A model generated the notes under the pieces. That model did not search any database. It was not told where the DNA came from and saw only the letters and a list, made by a program, of their open reading frames with translations. The position numbers were made by a program, and so were the translations under genes. Positions 36,101 to 39,954 of a DNA stretch of 64,000 nucleotides are shown piece by piece. Origin of the DNA: Symsagittifera roscoffensis (lineage: Eukaryota; Xenacoelomorpha; Acoela; Convolutidae); NCBI RefSeq assembly GCF_963678635.1, contig NC_087068.1, positions 58,885,896-58,949,895 of the forward strand. Direction: 5' to 3'. Every line of letters begins with the position of its first letter. The stretch's first letter is position 1.

Positions 36101-39100
36101 ACGTGTTTTTATGGAAAAAAAGTGTTTATCATATAATTTTTCGAAAGTCAAAGAGCTTTAACATGGTGTTTTTTTCTTAGAAATTATAAACTTGAAGATG
36201 TTCAGAAAATATTAATCAGTTCTCGGTTATCTTGGTCTTTGTTATTTTTCGAACTTTCTGTTGACCACCTCTTTGTTGGTATTGGCGAATTGCAACTTTG
36301 CCTGCGTTGATAATTAGAAGTGCTCAAAACCCTGCATAATTGTTCAATCGTTCCTTTTAACTGTTGCTTGTGCTCCTACTACTAGTGAACTCACTGATTT
36401 CCATTTGCTGTTAAATTTCGCCTTGAGTGAGCGGAACAAACAGAAATTTGTCCATGCAGGCGAAAAATTCAATTGAAACTCCCATAATATTCTTGCGACC
36501 AATTTCAGCTGGAGATGCCTTAAAAGACACTGTAAAAGCTTCGGTGAGTGTTTTTGAAAAAAAATGGCCATCAAAACTTAATTTTTCATTAAGTAAATAC
36601 TTTTTACGAGCAAAAAGTTGCAGGGAACTACAGATGTTTGACGCATATTGCATCTAAAATAAAGGTTCGGAGAACTAATTAAAATTAATGAACATAGTGA
36701 AGACGCTTTTATAGGTGTTGGTGATTTTTTTAACGTTTTTTTTTTATAGGAAAGGGTCTTTAAATGCTCTAATAACTACAAATGTGCATTCAGACATATT
36801 AATGCATTTATGAATGCACTTAGGCATATATGATTTTTTGAGTTCAATTGAAATTCATCTGCTGGAAGTTACGTAAATAGCACTCTCCAAATAAGAAACT
36901 GTGGAAATGGCGCAAAAAATGTGAGCAATGTCTAGTTTAGAAAGAGGATTTATTTTTTTTAGATTTCCAGCTATTGATCCAGTTTTTGCAAGCTGGGTTT
37001 ATATTGTCTATAAAGCCCCAGTCATAAACTTTTCTAGAATGTCAAAGAGCATAAAGGGCATCTATTTTTTTCTTCGAAATTCGAAAAGTGAGATTTTTTC
37101 AACAAAGTCAATTTTTTTTCTGTTTACTTGCGTTCATTACCCTTTTCCAACTGTCAGTTGACTATGTTTTTTCACTACCAATTTTTTGATTGGTAAAAGA
37201 ATGCATGATTGTTGTTCGTGAATTTTTTCGGAGAAAGCTAATCTTTCCGGTCGAAAAAAGATGATAAGGAACATCCTTTTTGAAGAATAGCGGTACTTTT
37301 ATAAAGAAAGCAGAAGTTTTATCGAGCAGTTTTATCGAGCAGTTAAAAACGAAAGACAAATAAGTCTGGAGCCGCTATTACGTTCTATATTGAACTTCCA
37401 AAGACTAATAAGCTTTCAAAGTAAAAAAAAATGCGAACAGCGCCGCCTACACCAAAATACATTGTCTCAAACAACTTGGTGGTTTTTCTTTTTGATTTCC
37501 ATTTTCTTTTTTTTTTGAATTCGAAACTTTCATCGTGTTTTTTTAAATTTGATTTATTTTTTTTACCGCGACAAAATATGGCGTGGTGCAAATTGCCCCT
37601 TTTCAGAAATACTGCGAATTGTTGCTTGCGACGAATTGCTCTGATGCCGACTGTGGGTTCTAGAACAAATGAAGGAAGAAACTGAGGGGGATTGATTGAT
37701 CTCTCATTCAGTGAGAGCAGATATGTCAGTGAAGCCAACGCCATTAGCTTTTAAGAGAATGAACGTAGTGAATACTCTTATATAGGTTGTGATGTTTTCT
37801 TTTTGTTTTTTTTTCTTTTTGTTTTTTTTTCTTCTGGAAAAGTCAAAATTTGTTTACGCGCTCAGTTTTGATTTTTTTGCGGTTGGACGTGTGATTTTTC
37901 TAAAGTTAAGTGCATTTCCATTGTTAGGAAGGCAAACTCAACTATCGAACAGCTAAAGTTTAAAGGTCACGAAAAATGTGATCAAATTCTGATTTCGAAA
38001 GTGGAAACTAATTTCAGTGATCAAATTTCTGATTTCGAAAGTGGAAACTAGTTATCAGATTTATCAGCGTAATAAAAGTTTTAACTATTGATCCAGTTTT
38101 CTCAAACAGTTTTCTCAAGTTTTATCGAGCAGTTTTATCAAGCAGTTAAAAACGAAAGACAAATAAGTCTGGAGCCGCTATTACGTTCTATATTGAACTT
38201 CCAAAAACTAATTAGTTTTCAAAGTAAAAAAAAAAGCGAACAGTGCCGCCTAGACCAAAATAACATAGTCTCAAACAACTTGGTGGTTTTTCTTTTTGAT
38301 TTCCATTTTCTTTTTTTTTTGAATTCGAAGTTTTCATCTTGTTTTTTATCTGATTTGTTTTTTTTTACGGCGACAAAATATGGCGTGGTGCAAATTGCCC
38401 CTTTTCAGAAGTACTGCGAATTGTTGCTTGCAACGAATTGCTCTGATGCCGACTGTGGGTTTTAGAACAAATGAAGGAAGAAACAGAGGGGGATTGATTG
38501 ATCTCTCATTCAGTGAGAGCAGATATGTCAGTGAAGCCAACGCCATTAGTTTTTAAGAGTAATGAACGTAGTGAATACTGTTATATAGGTTGTGATGATT
38601 TCTTTTTTTTTTTCAGGAAAATGTCTCAAAATTTGTTCACGCGCTCAGTTTTGATTTTTTTGCGATTTGACGTGTGATTTTTTTTAAAAGTTAAGTGCAT
38701 TTCCATTGTTAGGAAGGCAAACTCAACTATCGAACAAACAACAAAAGTGTAAAGGTCACAAAAAACTTGATCAAATTCTGATTTCGAAAGTGGAAACTAG
38801 TTATCAGATTTATCAGCGTAATAAAAGTTTTACCTATTGATCCAGTTTTCTCAAATTGGGTTAATTTTAACAAAAAACTTAATTTTCTGTTGGATTAGGT
38901 GGAAATACTGGGTCAGAAGTTGAACAGATTTGTGAAGAGTGGCTCATCTCGAGCAGCTGGGCCAGGAGCAAACGCAGTGGATGCCGAGAAAAACTTTGCT
39001 GACGATGTCCCCATTTCAGTTCTGGACGACCAGGTAATTGTTTTCGGAGAAATTGCGAGTCAGCTGTAGGGCGGACAAATGGGAAAAATATAGTTAGCTA

Positions 39101-39954
39101 TAAAAGTTTAATTGTTAAACAAACTTTAGAACATAATGTCCGTTTTTTTGGTTCGAAATAAAATTTGGAAAAAAAGTGTTTAAAGAAGTTGAATTTTGTC
39201 GATGAAGTTGTTATATTTTCTTGTTTAAATGTTTGATCAGGACAAAATGGAGAATGAAAAGTATTTGCGCACCAAATTGAACTGGTGTTATTTTGATGTG
39301 CAGGTTCTGAATGGTTGTCAGTTGGTGTGGAGCACGGCTGAGGGCAGAATCTCCCTGGTGCAGGCTCACCACATCATAAAAGCGAATCTATCTTGGATCG
39401 AACACGAACTGCACGTCTCTTCCCTCAATCGAACCAACATTCCATCCCCGTCTGCAGGTCAACAAGAACAACAAACCCGAACAGCAGCATTTCAACCTGC
39501 TTCGAGTAAATCTGCAATGAACTCGACTGATTCAAATACAACTGAGTTCCAGATACCGTCTGCACCTGTGTGTGGTCCCTTGACTTGCAATTCTGGGAAG
39601 ATACACAGTTTAGAAAGTCTTAACCAGCAGTTAGACTGGGATAACTTGTTTTGCGTAGACCTGGGCATTTCAAAGTTGGCGCTGAAAAAATTGATTGTCA
39701 ACAGACCTGAATTTCAAGACGAGTCAATGCTTCTAACGGGAATGGCGGAATGTTTTGAAAGTGAACAAAGTGTGAGTAAAAATGAAACTATGACAGATTC
39801 TGATTTGGTCGAAGATTCATTTCAAAAGGAATATTCGAAGATGGAGACCAATTTTGAAGTGGATATTGCAAATCAAAGACTCCAAAATGAACAGAGTGTA
39901 GCGCAGCAACGAAAAATAATGATCAATGAGATTCGCGAAGCGTTACATTTGTAA
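1..39954 (+). CDS. KIAA0825: KIAA0825-like gene (DUF4495 family), 3' half, multi-exon, contains an internal tandem duplication
   Basis: Spliced gene whose exon translations align in order with human KIAA0825 as I remember it. Example: IHTSCNSLLAILVTVTSP here against IHTHCNNLFTTLVILTSP in human. Other matching blocks are at 1-128, 8074-8223, 10122-11528, 17037-17229 and 39304-39954. The family is a large conserved animal protein of unknown biochemical function; human mutations are linked to postaxial polydactyly. Exons used: 1-128, 5564-~5860, 6176-6374, 8074-8223, 10122-10343, 11325-11528, 14842-14977, 17037-~17229, 28662-28799, 38899-39033, 39304-39954. Splice phases agree at every junction except the 3' ends of the second and eighth exons, which I could not fix. 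The 5' part of the gene lies left of the window. Exons four to eight occur twice because of a ~10.8-kb tandem duplication (second set at 18850-27500). I see no membrane segment or catalytic motif. Confidence 0.8.
129..5563 (+). other. Intron of KIAA0825-like gene, candidate GC-AG intron, filled with repeats
   Basis: The stretch has no gene I can support. It ends in the acceptor TTTGTGTAG and begins with GC. Contents: a short TIR-like unit with GGACATTTGTGTCCC motifs at about 1162-1262; a family B repeat at 1761-2200 with a tRNA-like B box; degraded family A pieces near 2195-2500; a nearly whole family A MITE at 3060-3485; degenerate AT-rich spacer 3800-4790; and a segment at about 4900-5387 that recurs in the intron before exon E (9551-10065). 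I saw nothing definite in the first ~1,100 bases. Confidence 0.6.
1761..2200. repeat. Family B repeat: TIR-like ends with an internal tRNA-like box
   Basis: Begins TTTTACACAAGCAGAGCTTG and ends GCGAAGTGCAATTTTGCCTC GTGTAAAA, so TTTTACAC is inverted at the tips and the tips fold into small hairpins. Inside is GCGTAGAGGTATGGAAGG followed by GGGTTCGAAC, like Pol III A and B boxes. Related pieces end GCGAAG..CTTCGCCTCTGTGT at 12085-12110, 45480-45507, 46018-46050 and 51227-51250. Confidence 0.5.
5564..5860 (+). CDS. KIAA0825: KIAA0825-like exon B (3' end not fixed)
   Basis: The exon starts after TTTGTGTAG at 5563. It reads GLLFACTNRLKSLLYDDSWV and continues into the strongest match to human KIAA0825 (IHTSCNSLLAILVTVTSP). 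The frame stays open to a TAA at 5859-5861. The best-looking donor, ATGTG|GTAAAA at 5858, has a phase that does not fit the best acceptor of exon C (6175, phase 0). Weaker phase-0 donors lie within about 5720-5790. An internal CATTTTTGCAG near 5806-5816 could also act as an acceptor, so the last ~45 codons are uncertain. Confidence 0.7.
6176..6374 (+). CDS. KIAA0825: KIAA0825-like exon C
   Basis: Acceptor CTTTTTGCAG ends at 6175 and donor GAAAC|GTAACT follows 6374, giving a phase 0 start and phase 1 end. The translation begins PMNAQAAFTQSQLSISAFMV, has a Ser/Gly-rich loop (SSSSGSRN) and ends KRPITPFEIEK. The split codon with exon D gives Pro. The low-complexity loop falls where human KIAA0825 also has a poorly conserved linker. 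The exon lies just outside (left of) the duplicated unit, so it can splice to exon D of either copy. Confidence 0.7.
6400..7200 (-). pseudogene. hAT-family transposase pseudogene, broken by stops and frameshifts
   Basis: Reading the minus strand from about 7200 down, several frames together give hAT transposase landmarks in the right order: LEVISTIGDNCQQS, LIGCA-stop-HRRALAVNEFL, NVTRWSSTYQMLIRY, then LDKADARSLLDGIKEPYPE. The order and the IGDNC, TRWSS and DARSLLDG-type motifs are typical of hAT transposases of the ZMYM/dimerisation-domain group. A stop interrupts the IGC..HR motif and at least two frameshifts are needed, so it is dead. The left breakpoint of the 10.8-kb duplication (about 6986) lies between the IGDNC and LIGCA parts; copy 2 therefore keeps only the N-proximal part (17762-17960). 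Confidence 0.7.
8074..8223 (+). CDS. KIAA0825: KIAA0825-like exon D (duplication copy 1)
   Basis: Acceptor TTTGTTTCAG ends at 8073; donor TGGAG|GTAAAA follows 8223. The exon is 150 nt, phase 1 at both ends. It reads ESLVMLSARLSVSSENVNP, then LLTSLLMHDYMLPKLMLKQ, matching human NLLLETLLHHDGLLLRILLK. Because it is symmetric (1-1), it can be skipped or repeated without a frameshift. Confidence 0.82.
8224..10121 (+). other. Intron D-E, repeat-filled
   Basis: No coding exon is supported. Contents are a tRNA-like head (8535-8615), a partial family A start at 8786, a family A MITE at about 9006-9466, and the segment 9551-10065 that recurs at 4900-5387. The intron ends with a poly-T tract and acceptor TTGTTGTTCAG. 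The same intron recurs in copy 2 at 19000-20897. Confidence 0.6.
8535..8615 (+). repeat. tRNA-like SINE head, non-functional
   Basis: A Pol III A box-like TGGCTGACTGGTTAGTGC is followed 40-50 bases on by a B box-like GGGTTTGAATCC. No acceptor stem pairs around them and no anticodon arm forms, so this is a tRNA-derived repeat rather than a tRNA gene. The second copy is at about 19311-19391. Similar heads occur at 45893-45957, 50385-50420, 50608-50675, 58549-58585 and on the minus strand at 56012-56097. Confidence 0.5.
10122..10343 (+). CDS. KIAA0825: KIAA0825-like exon E (duplication copy 1)
   Basis: Acceptor TTGTTCAG ends at 10121; donor AACATG|GTAGGT follows 10343. The exon is 222 nt, phase 1 at both ends. 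It contains RRLFAAPYTSVTCQGVHCVS and then VLNHVGFICPNALADSLLPI. The second part aligns with human ILYHCNFSPQTFANVFVSYM, and the acidic/aromatic run continues into exon F. Confidence 0.82.
10906..11264 (+). CDS. Unassigned open frame in intron E-F, possible alternative last exon
   Basis: An open frame of about 119 codons follows an acceptor-like TTGATTGTTAG ending at 10905. Its phase matches the donor of exon E (phase 1), and the frame reaches a TAA at 11262-11264. It starts VFMKLYYPCWLLVAEAF and has a mixed, protein-like composition (W, C and charged residues) before an Asn-rich tail. I recognise no family. The main isoform clearly joins exon E to F, because that join matches human. This could be an alternative terminal exon, a remnant of another gene, or chance; the stretch is long for an AT-rich intron. 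Copy 2 (11265+10776=22040 end) has one Ser to Ile change. Confidence 0.3.
11325..11528 (+). CDS. KIAA0825: KIAA0825-like exon F (duplication copy 1)
   Basis: Acceptor TTTGTGTACAG ends at 11324; donor TCTAG|GTTAGA follows 11528. The exon is 204 nt, phase 1 at both ends. It reads DISNFLKGDPLKTTGWANIY, then LLLSPIVKELLQNSLLCLFE, which fits the human block with AVKDTVQQIV. The C-terminal third is Ser/Pro-rich. A second open frame overlaps it (+1 register), but only this frame agrees in phase with exons E and G. Confidence 0.75.
12390..13381 (-). pseudogene. Ty3/Gypsy Gag fossil with two zinc-knuckle remnants (copy 1)
   Basis: On the minus strand the ATG at 13381 opens MAQSTDSNLRGTPAFWLNHT and runs to WIDQFHLAI. 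After a frameshift near 13150 it continues in another frame. A further frame holds FERYNFLSRKQKDRESYEQF, and after one more shift LGALSDLARPCK, EWIRDVFIFKMRN and RRLLSETLN, the usual late-capsid pattern of Gypsy Gag. Below 12540 comes a knuckle-like CIKCGNAFTKRHLNVC and a second damaged one. No protease or RT follows, so it is a truncated fossil. It predates the duplication, since copy 2 carries it too. Confidence 0.7.
14738..14816. repeat. TTCC/CTGT microsatellite at the 3' splice site of exon G
   Basis: A run of CTTC repeats passes into about 16 CTGT/CAGT/CTCT units. The tract ends 25 bases before the exon G acceptor TTGCGTAG (14841). It therefore forms the pyrimidine tract of that acceptor. 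In copy 2 the tract (about 25509-25552) is shorter by roughly 40 bases. Confidence 0.85.
14842..14977 (+). CDS. KIAA0825: KIAA0825-like exon G (duplication copy 1)
   Basis: Acceptor TTGCGTAG ends at 14841; donor GAGAG|GTACAG follows 14977. The exon is 136 nt, phase 1 in and phase 2 out. It reads GELPCGCRLRNSRSN, then a Ser/Asn/Ala-rich low-complexity stretch, ending PSYSER. The phases fit exon F on the left and exon H on the right. Human KIAA0825 also has a low-complexity polar linker here. Copy 2: 25574-25709. Confidence 0.7.
15331..15752. mobile_element. 422-bp TIR MITE with 8-bp target duplication (copy 1)
   Basis: Flanked by GTAATGTC on both sides (15323-15330 and 15753-15760). Ends are GGTGGGTATTCACAAGTACC and, on the opposite strand, GGTGACGTCCCATTTGTACC. 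Each end repeats a CCCATTTGTACC motif two to three times. The centre has a GC-rich palindrome at about 15470-15512 (CGCGCTATGCGCGCG, then GCCGCTTTGCGGC). There is no coding capacity. Copy 2: 26062-26483. An 8-bp duplication suggests hAT-type mobilisation. Confidence 0.75.
15939..16020 (+). tRNA. tRNA-Ser (AGA), copy 1
   Basis: An 82-nt cloverleaf. The acceptor stem GCAGTCG pairs with CGACTGC, and the A box is TGGCCGAGTGG. The anticodon stem TCTGA/TCAGA carries loop CTAGAAA with anticodon AGA. A long variable arm is typical of serine tRNA, and the B box is GGTTCGAATCC. No CCA is encoded, and a T-rich stretch that can stop Pol III follows (TATTTTATTATT). It lies inside the intron between exons G and H, in the same direction as the host gene. 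Confidence 0.93.
16073..16249. mobile_element. 177-bp fold-back MITE (copy 1)
   Basis: The left end CAGTATTTAGACAGCCGCGT and the right end ACGCGGTTGTCTAAATACTG are near-perfect inverted repeats. Inner arms also pair (ACCAATCAGAATCGAG with CTCGATTCTGATTGGT) around an AT-rich loop, so almost the whole element folds into a hairpin. I found no clear target duplication. Copy 2: 26804-26980. Confidence 0.75.
16300..16756. mobile_element. 457-bp MULE-like MITE, present only in copy 1
   Basis: The 9-bp sequence GTTGTGAAT flanks it (16291-16299 and 16757-16765); copy 2 has one uninterrupted GTTGTGAAT (27023-27031), so this is a clean empty site. Ends are GGGTGCCGGACATCAAGCCG and, on the other strand, GGGTCTAGGACAACAAGCCG. 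At both ends a GGGACTTCAAGCCGAA motif is repeated. There is no ORF. A 9-bp duplication is the Mutator-like signature. Confidence 0.88.
17037..17229 (+). CDS. KIAA0825: KIAA0825-like exon H (duplication copy 1; 3' end uncertain)
   Basis: Acceptor GTGTGTCAG ends at 17036, and phase 2 matches exon G. It reads VYECVSEYMRLLSTVIYSLS, then LLAFFSQLDRLCMEE and LLLYVICRCTIHYIKNQ, in line with human SKLPTVIACLPP and the following FFF block. Exon I requires a phase 0 end here. The clean GT donor CTGCAG|GTGCAC at 17201 is phase 2. A GC donor AACCAG|GCATCC at 17229 is phase 0 and ends at the human-like Gln. The frame stays open past both to a TAA at 17329-17331. I chose 17229 tentatively. Confidence 0.6.
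17230..18849 (+). other. Spacer between exon H and exon D' with the duplication junction
   Basis: Holds the possible coding tail of exon H (to 17331), the truncated left part of a TIR element (17356-17750) with its left target duplication AAAGCCTC at 17348-17355, the junction at 17750-17761, the truncated hAT pseudogene (17762-17960, minus) and plain AT-rich intron. The last ~900 bases hold nothing I recognise. Confidence 0.6.
17762..17960 (-). pseudogene. Truncated hAT transposase remnant at the duplication junction
   Basis: Contains only the part with LHFFETILICCGQTYHEEHK and LEVISTIGDNCQQS. The rest, present in copy 1 at 6400-6986, is missing because the duplication starts at this point. 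One base differs from copy 1, changing a residue next to the IGDNC part. Confidence 0.65.
18850..18999 (+). CDS. KIAA0825: KIAA0825-like exon D' (duplication copy 2)
   Basis: Same sequence, splice sites and phase (1-1) as exon D. It can follow exon C (if copy 1 is skipped) or exon F of copy 1 in frame, but not exon H. Confidence 0.75.
20898..21119 (+). CDS. KIAA0825: KIAA0825-like exon E' (duplication copy 2)
   Basis: Identical translation to exon E, with the same acceptor (TTGTTCAG) and donor (ACATG|GTAGGT), phase 1-1. The intron before it repeats the copy 1 intron, including its MITE and tRNA-like head. Confidence 0.75.
22101..22304 (+). CDS. KIAA0825: KIAA0825-like exon F' (duplication copy 2)
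   Basis: Identical translation to exon F, with acceptor TGTGTACAG and donor TCTAG|GTTAGA kept. The open frame in the preceding intron is also repeated (ending at 22040). Confidence 0.72.
23166..24157 (-). pseudogene. Ty3/Gypsy Gag fossil (copy 2)
   Basis: Duplicate of the fossil at 12390-13381 with the same frameshifts. It has small differences: a 3-base deletion near 23322 (in-frame loss of Glu) and a longer C run at 23840-23850. The shared lesions show that the element was already dead before the segment was duplicated. Confidence 0.7.
25574..25709 (+). CDS. KIAA0825: KIAA0825-like exon G' (duplication copy 2)
   Basis: Same 136-nt exon as G, with the acceptor written TTGTGTAG here and donor GAGAG|GTACAG. 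One silent T to C change lies in the Ser codon region near 25700. The CTGT tract before it is shorter than in copy 1. Confidence 0.7.
26670..26751 (+). tRNA. tRNA-Ser (AGA), copy 2
   Basis: Identical in sequence to the gene at 15939-16020 and carried by the second copy of the duplication. Just upstream the copies differ (GTAGTATCAA against GTAGTAACAA). Both look functional. Confidence 0.93.
27305..27500 (+). CDS. KIAA0825: KIAA0825-like exon H' (duplication copy 2; 3' end uncertain)
   Basis: Matches exon H but is 3 nt longer: CMEEEAAGYSV here against CMEEAADYSV in copy 1 (in-frame Glu insertion and Asp to Gly). A synonymous change lies near 27355. The alternative GT donor is at 27472 (phase 2); the GC donor at 27500 (phase 0) fits exon I. 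As the copy nearest to exon I, this one is the more likely partner in mature mRNA. Confidence 0.62.
27616..28082. mobile_element. 467-bp TIR element with 8-bp target duplication, spanning the right breakpoint
   Basis: AAAGCCTC lies on both sides (27608-27615 and 28083-28090). Ends are GGTACTACTATGATAGAGTG on both strands, and a CTATGATAGA motif recurs near the right end. There is no ORF of note. Copy 1 holds only its left ~395 bases (17356-17750), so the duplicated block ended inside this element. Confidence 0.82.
28662..28799 (+). CDS. KIAA0825: KIAA0825-like exon I
   Basis: Acceptor GAAGTGCAG ends at 28661; donor CCCCAG|GTAAAG follows 28799. The exon is 138 nt, phase 0 in and out. It reads IGALKKREMKLLKKFKDSLK and continues with NLFCSHEKSPNWTADQ. 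The strongly basic, helical start resembles the Lys-rich segment of human KIAA0825 near ERKMSKKFVELKK, though alignment is loose. Another in-phase acceptor (AAATAG at 28637) would add eight residues. Confidence 0.68.
29040..29410 (+). repeat. Possible LTR remnant of a retroelement
   Basis: A TATA-like TATATATAT at 29287-29296 is followed by AATAAAG at about 29343. Then comes AAATTGGCAGCGAGTTGG near 29389, which resembles the TGGCAGCG-type primer-binding start of some LTR elements. No matching second LTR or coding region follows, so this is a weak call based on the order of signals alone. Confidence 0.25.
29908..30067 (-). repeat. 3' LTR-like repeat of the Gypsy element
   Basis: On the minus strand it starts TGTCATAGTGGTTAAAT and ends CCAGTTGGTTAT. 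It matches 35331-35488 over its length, with point changes and an indel near the middle (the other copy has about 25 extra bases around CGCTCCGAAGGTCAG). Divergence between the two fits an old insertion. Confidence 0.6.
30260..30718 (-). pseudogene. Gypsy Pol C-terminal basic tail
   Basis: An open 152-codon frame rich in Lys, Arg, Gln and Thr (RVRVRARQRTQNSVVQATGT) lies downstream of the integrase remnants on the same strand. The position and composition suit the post-integrase tail of Ty3/Gypsy Pol. An ORF of similar length on the + strand here is only its shadow. Confidence 0.45.
31000..31800 (-). pseudogene. Gypsy integrase remnant
   Basis: Across several frames the minus strand reads VIVAVDRFSLWPSAM (the first catalytic Asp region), DKILKFLKSY, then LDKILERVLGALRFSNNETL and TPFEAHHGRKANTVLRN, the typical C-terminal integrase stretch before the basic tail. 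Just upstream lie MVRAKDPDIQQKVHNMHRQN and neighbouring fragments. Stops and frameshifts occur throughout. Confidence 0.6.
32037..32192. repeat. Two tandem 78-bp units inside the Gypsy element
   Basis: TTTCGGAATGTTTT.. to ..TTAAATTAAAAATCGCTC occurs twice in a row (32037-32114, 32115-32192) with about five differences. It lies in the spacer between the RNase H and integrase remnants and has no coding sense. Confidence 0.7.
32470..32907 (-). pseudogene. Gypsy RNase H domain remnant (open 145 codons)
   Basis: The open frame reads HFDVHKDIRSVCHARHHGLV, RPISLASRYFKLAEKRYST, FEMQAVLWGAEFYRSY, FKVIADYKALASLL and VEHKPGAKTGLADFF. These are the standard blocks of the RNase H domain that follows Ty3/Gypsy RT: the D-A-S-type start (degenerate here as FDVHKD), the E of E-x-x-A, the AD-x-K/H block, and the HxPG..N..AD block with N replaced by T. 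Two of the usual acidic sites are altered, so the fragment is inactive. Confidence 0.75.
33000..33720 (-). pseudogene. Gypsy reverse transcriptase remnant
   Basis: Pieces in three frames give AFIDDI-like catalytic box remnants near 33150-33200 and TGVTPFIRKTELIESLKPP (the thumb/connection start). These are followed near 32960 by YMLALAEASAPLRLLLSRKN, the RT-RNase H link. A frame at 33173-33463 covers palm N-terminal parts. It is heavily decayed. Confidence 0.55.
33722..34294 (-). pseudogene. Gypsy aspartic protease remnant
   Basis: An open frame of 190 codons. VKIDSASPVSIITI matches the flap-side active site of retroelement proteases, where DTGSP is expected; here it reads DSASP, so the Thr-Gly pair is lost. 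SIIGRDLMAEL matches the ILGRD block near the domain end. The upstream part is a Ser/Arg-rich linker from Gag. A + strand ORF at the same place is a shadow. Confidence 0.6.
34300..34700 (-). pseudogene. Gypsy Gag nucleocapsid remnant with two zinc knuckles
   Basis: The minus strand shows a first CCHC-like knuckle (CYNCDKPGFTSEHMSKC), five residues later a second (CYFCRKVGHFERTYR, last Cys replaced by Tyr). Before them is a basic Arg/Gln-rich stretch at 34486-34692. The twin knuckle spacing is the same as in the other Gag fossil at 12390-13381, which suggests related lineages. Confidence 0.6.
35065..35358 (-). pseudogene. Gypsy Gag N-terminal remnant
   Basis: The open frame includes PTMLWEFWINRFQWGMVAKH, a W..F-type early capsid motif like WIDQFHLAIIAK in the 13.2-kb fossil, and STFTPTQIAALAADVDGKL. 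The start codon of the true Gag is not evident. Confidence 0.45.
35331..35488 (-). repeat. 5' LTR-like repeat of the Gypsy element
   Basis: Direct repeat partner of 29908-30067. The Gag frame (35065-35358) begins overlapping its inner edge, so the true boundary of the LTR or leader is not certain. Confidence 0.55.
36685..37147. mobile_element. Family A MITE (~460 bp)
   Basis: It begins ATTAATGAACATAGTGAAGAC and ends TTGCGTTCATTACCCTTTTCC, so the ends are inverted copies of an AAGAGTAATGAACG-type sequence. Inside are the family landmarks GTCTAGTTTAGAAAG and TTGATCCAGTTTTTGCAA. Non-coding. Other copies: 3060-3485, 9006-9466, 50709-51155, 52630-53000, 53040-53496, 53834-54288 and 58251-58868. 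Confidence 0.6.
37321..38880. repeat. Local tandem duplication, unit about 0.8 kb
   Basis: AAAACGAAAGACAAATAAGT and the next ~420 bases at 37340 recur near 38147, and the following family A start (AATGAACGTAGTGAATACT) at 37759 recurs at 38562. The period is about 803-805 bases. Differences include small indels and CTTGTT/CGTGTT changes. A short 40-base sub-repeat (GATTTCGAAAGTGGAAACTA) lies at 37985-38055. Confidence 0.8.
38899..39033 (+). CDS. KIAA0825: KIAA0825-like exon J
   Basis: Acceptor GTTGGATTAG ends at 38898; donor GACCAG|GTAATT follows 39033. The exon is 135 nt (45 codons), phase 0-0. It reads VEILGQKLNRFVKSGSSRAA, continues through AVDAEKNFADDVPIS and ends VLDDQ. The end matches the human segment just before LGLICMCLKSIVG. 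Confidence 0.72.
39304..39954 (+). CDS. KIAA0825: KIAA0825-like last exon K
   Basis: Acceptor TTTTGATGTGCAG ends at 39303. The exon reads VLNGCQLVWSTAEGRISLVQ, then AHHIIKANLSWIEHELHV, matching the human end-block with NWIEKQLLKARK. About 160 further codons, polar and acidic, run to TAA at 39952-39954. An alternative in-frame acceptor (GTTTGATCAG, 39240) would add 21 residues; the shorter form aligns better with human. A possible poly(A) signal AATAAA is at 40223-40228. Confidence 0.8.
   Translation, partial: VLNGCQLVWSTAEGRISLVQAHHIIKANLSWIEHELHVSSLNRTNIPSPSAGQQEQQTRTAAFQPASSKSAMNSTDSNTTEFQIPSAPVCGPLTCNSGKIHSLESLNQQLDWDNLFCVDLGISKLALKKLIVNRPEFQDESMLLTGMAECFESEQSVSKNETMTDSDLVEDSFQKEYSKMETNFEVDIANQRLQNEQSVAQQRKIMINEIREALHL

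Larger units (their letters stand above)
28800..38898 (+). other. Intron I-J (about 10 kb), transposon-rich
   Basis: Contains an LTR-like remnant (about 29040-29410), a decayed Ty3/Gypsy element (29908-35488), AT-rich unique-looking spacer (35490-36480), a family A MITE (36685-37147) with a neighbouring repeat shared with 8850-9000, and a ~0.8-kb local tandem duplication (about 37321-38880) that stops just before exon J. No host exon is visible. Confidence 0.6.

Noticed and set aside
37431-38465. Repeated short frames (84 and 125 codons) with VVFLFDFHFLFFLNSK
   Set aside because: Poly-T-derived hydrophobic translations of the local 0.8-kb tandem repeat, with no splice or homology support.
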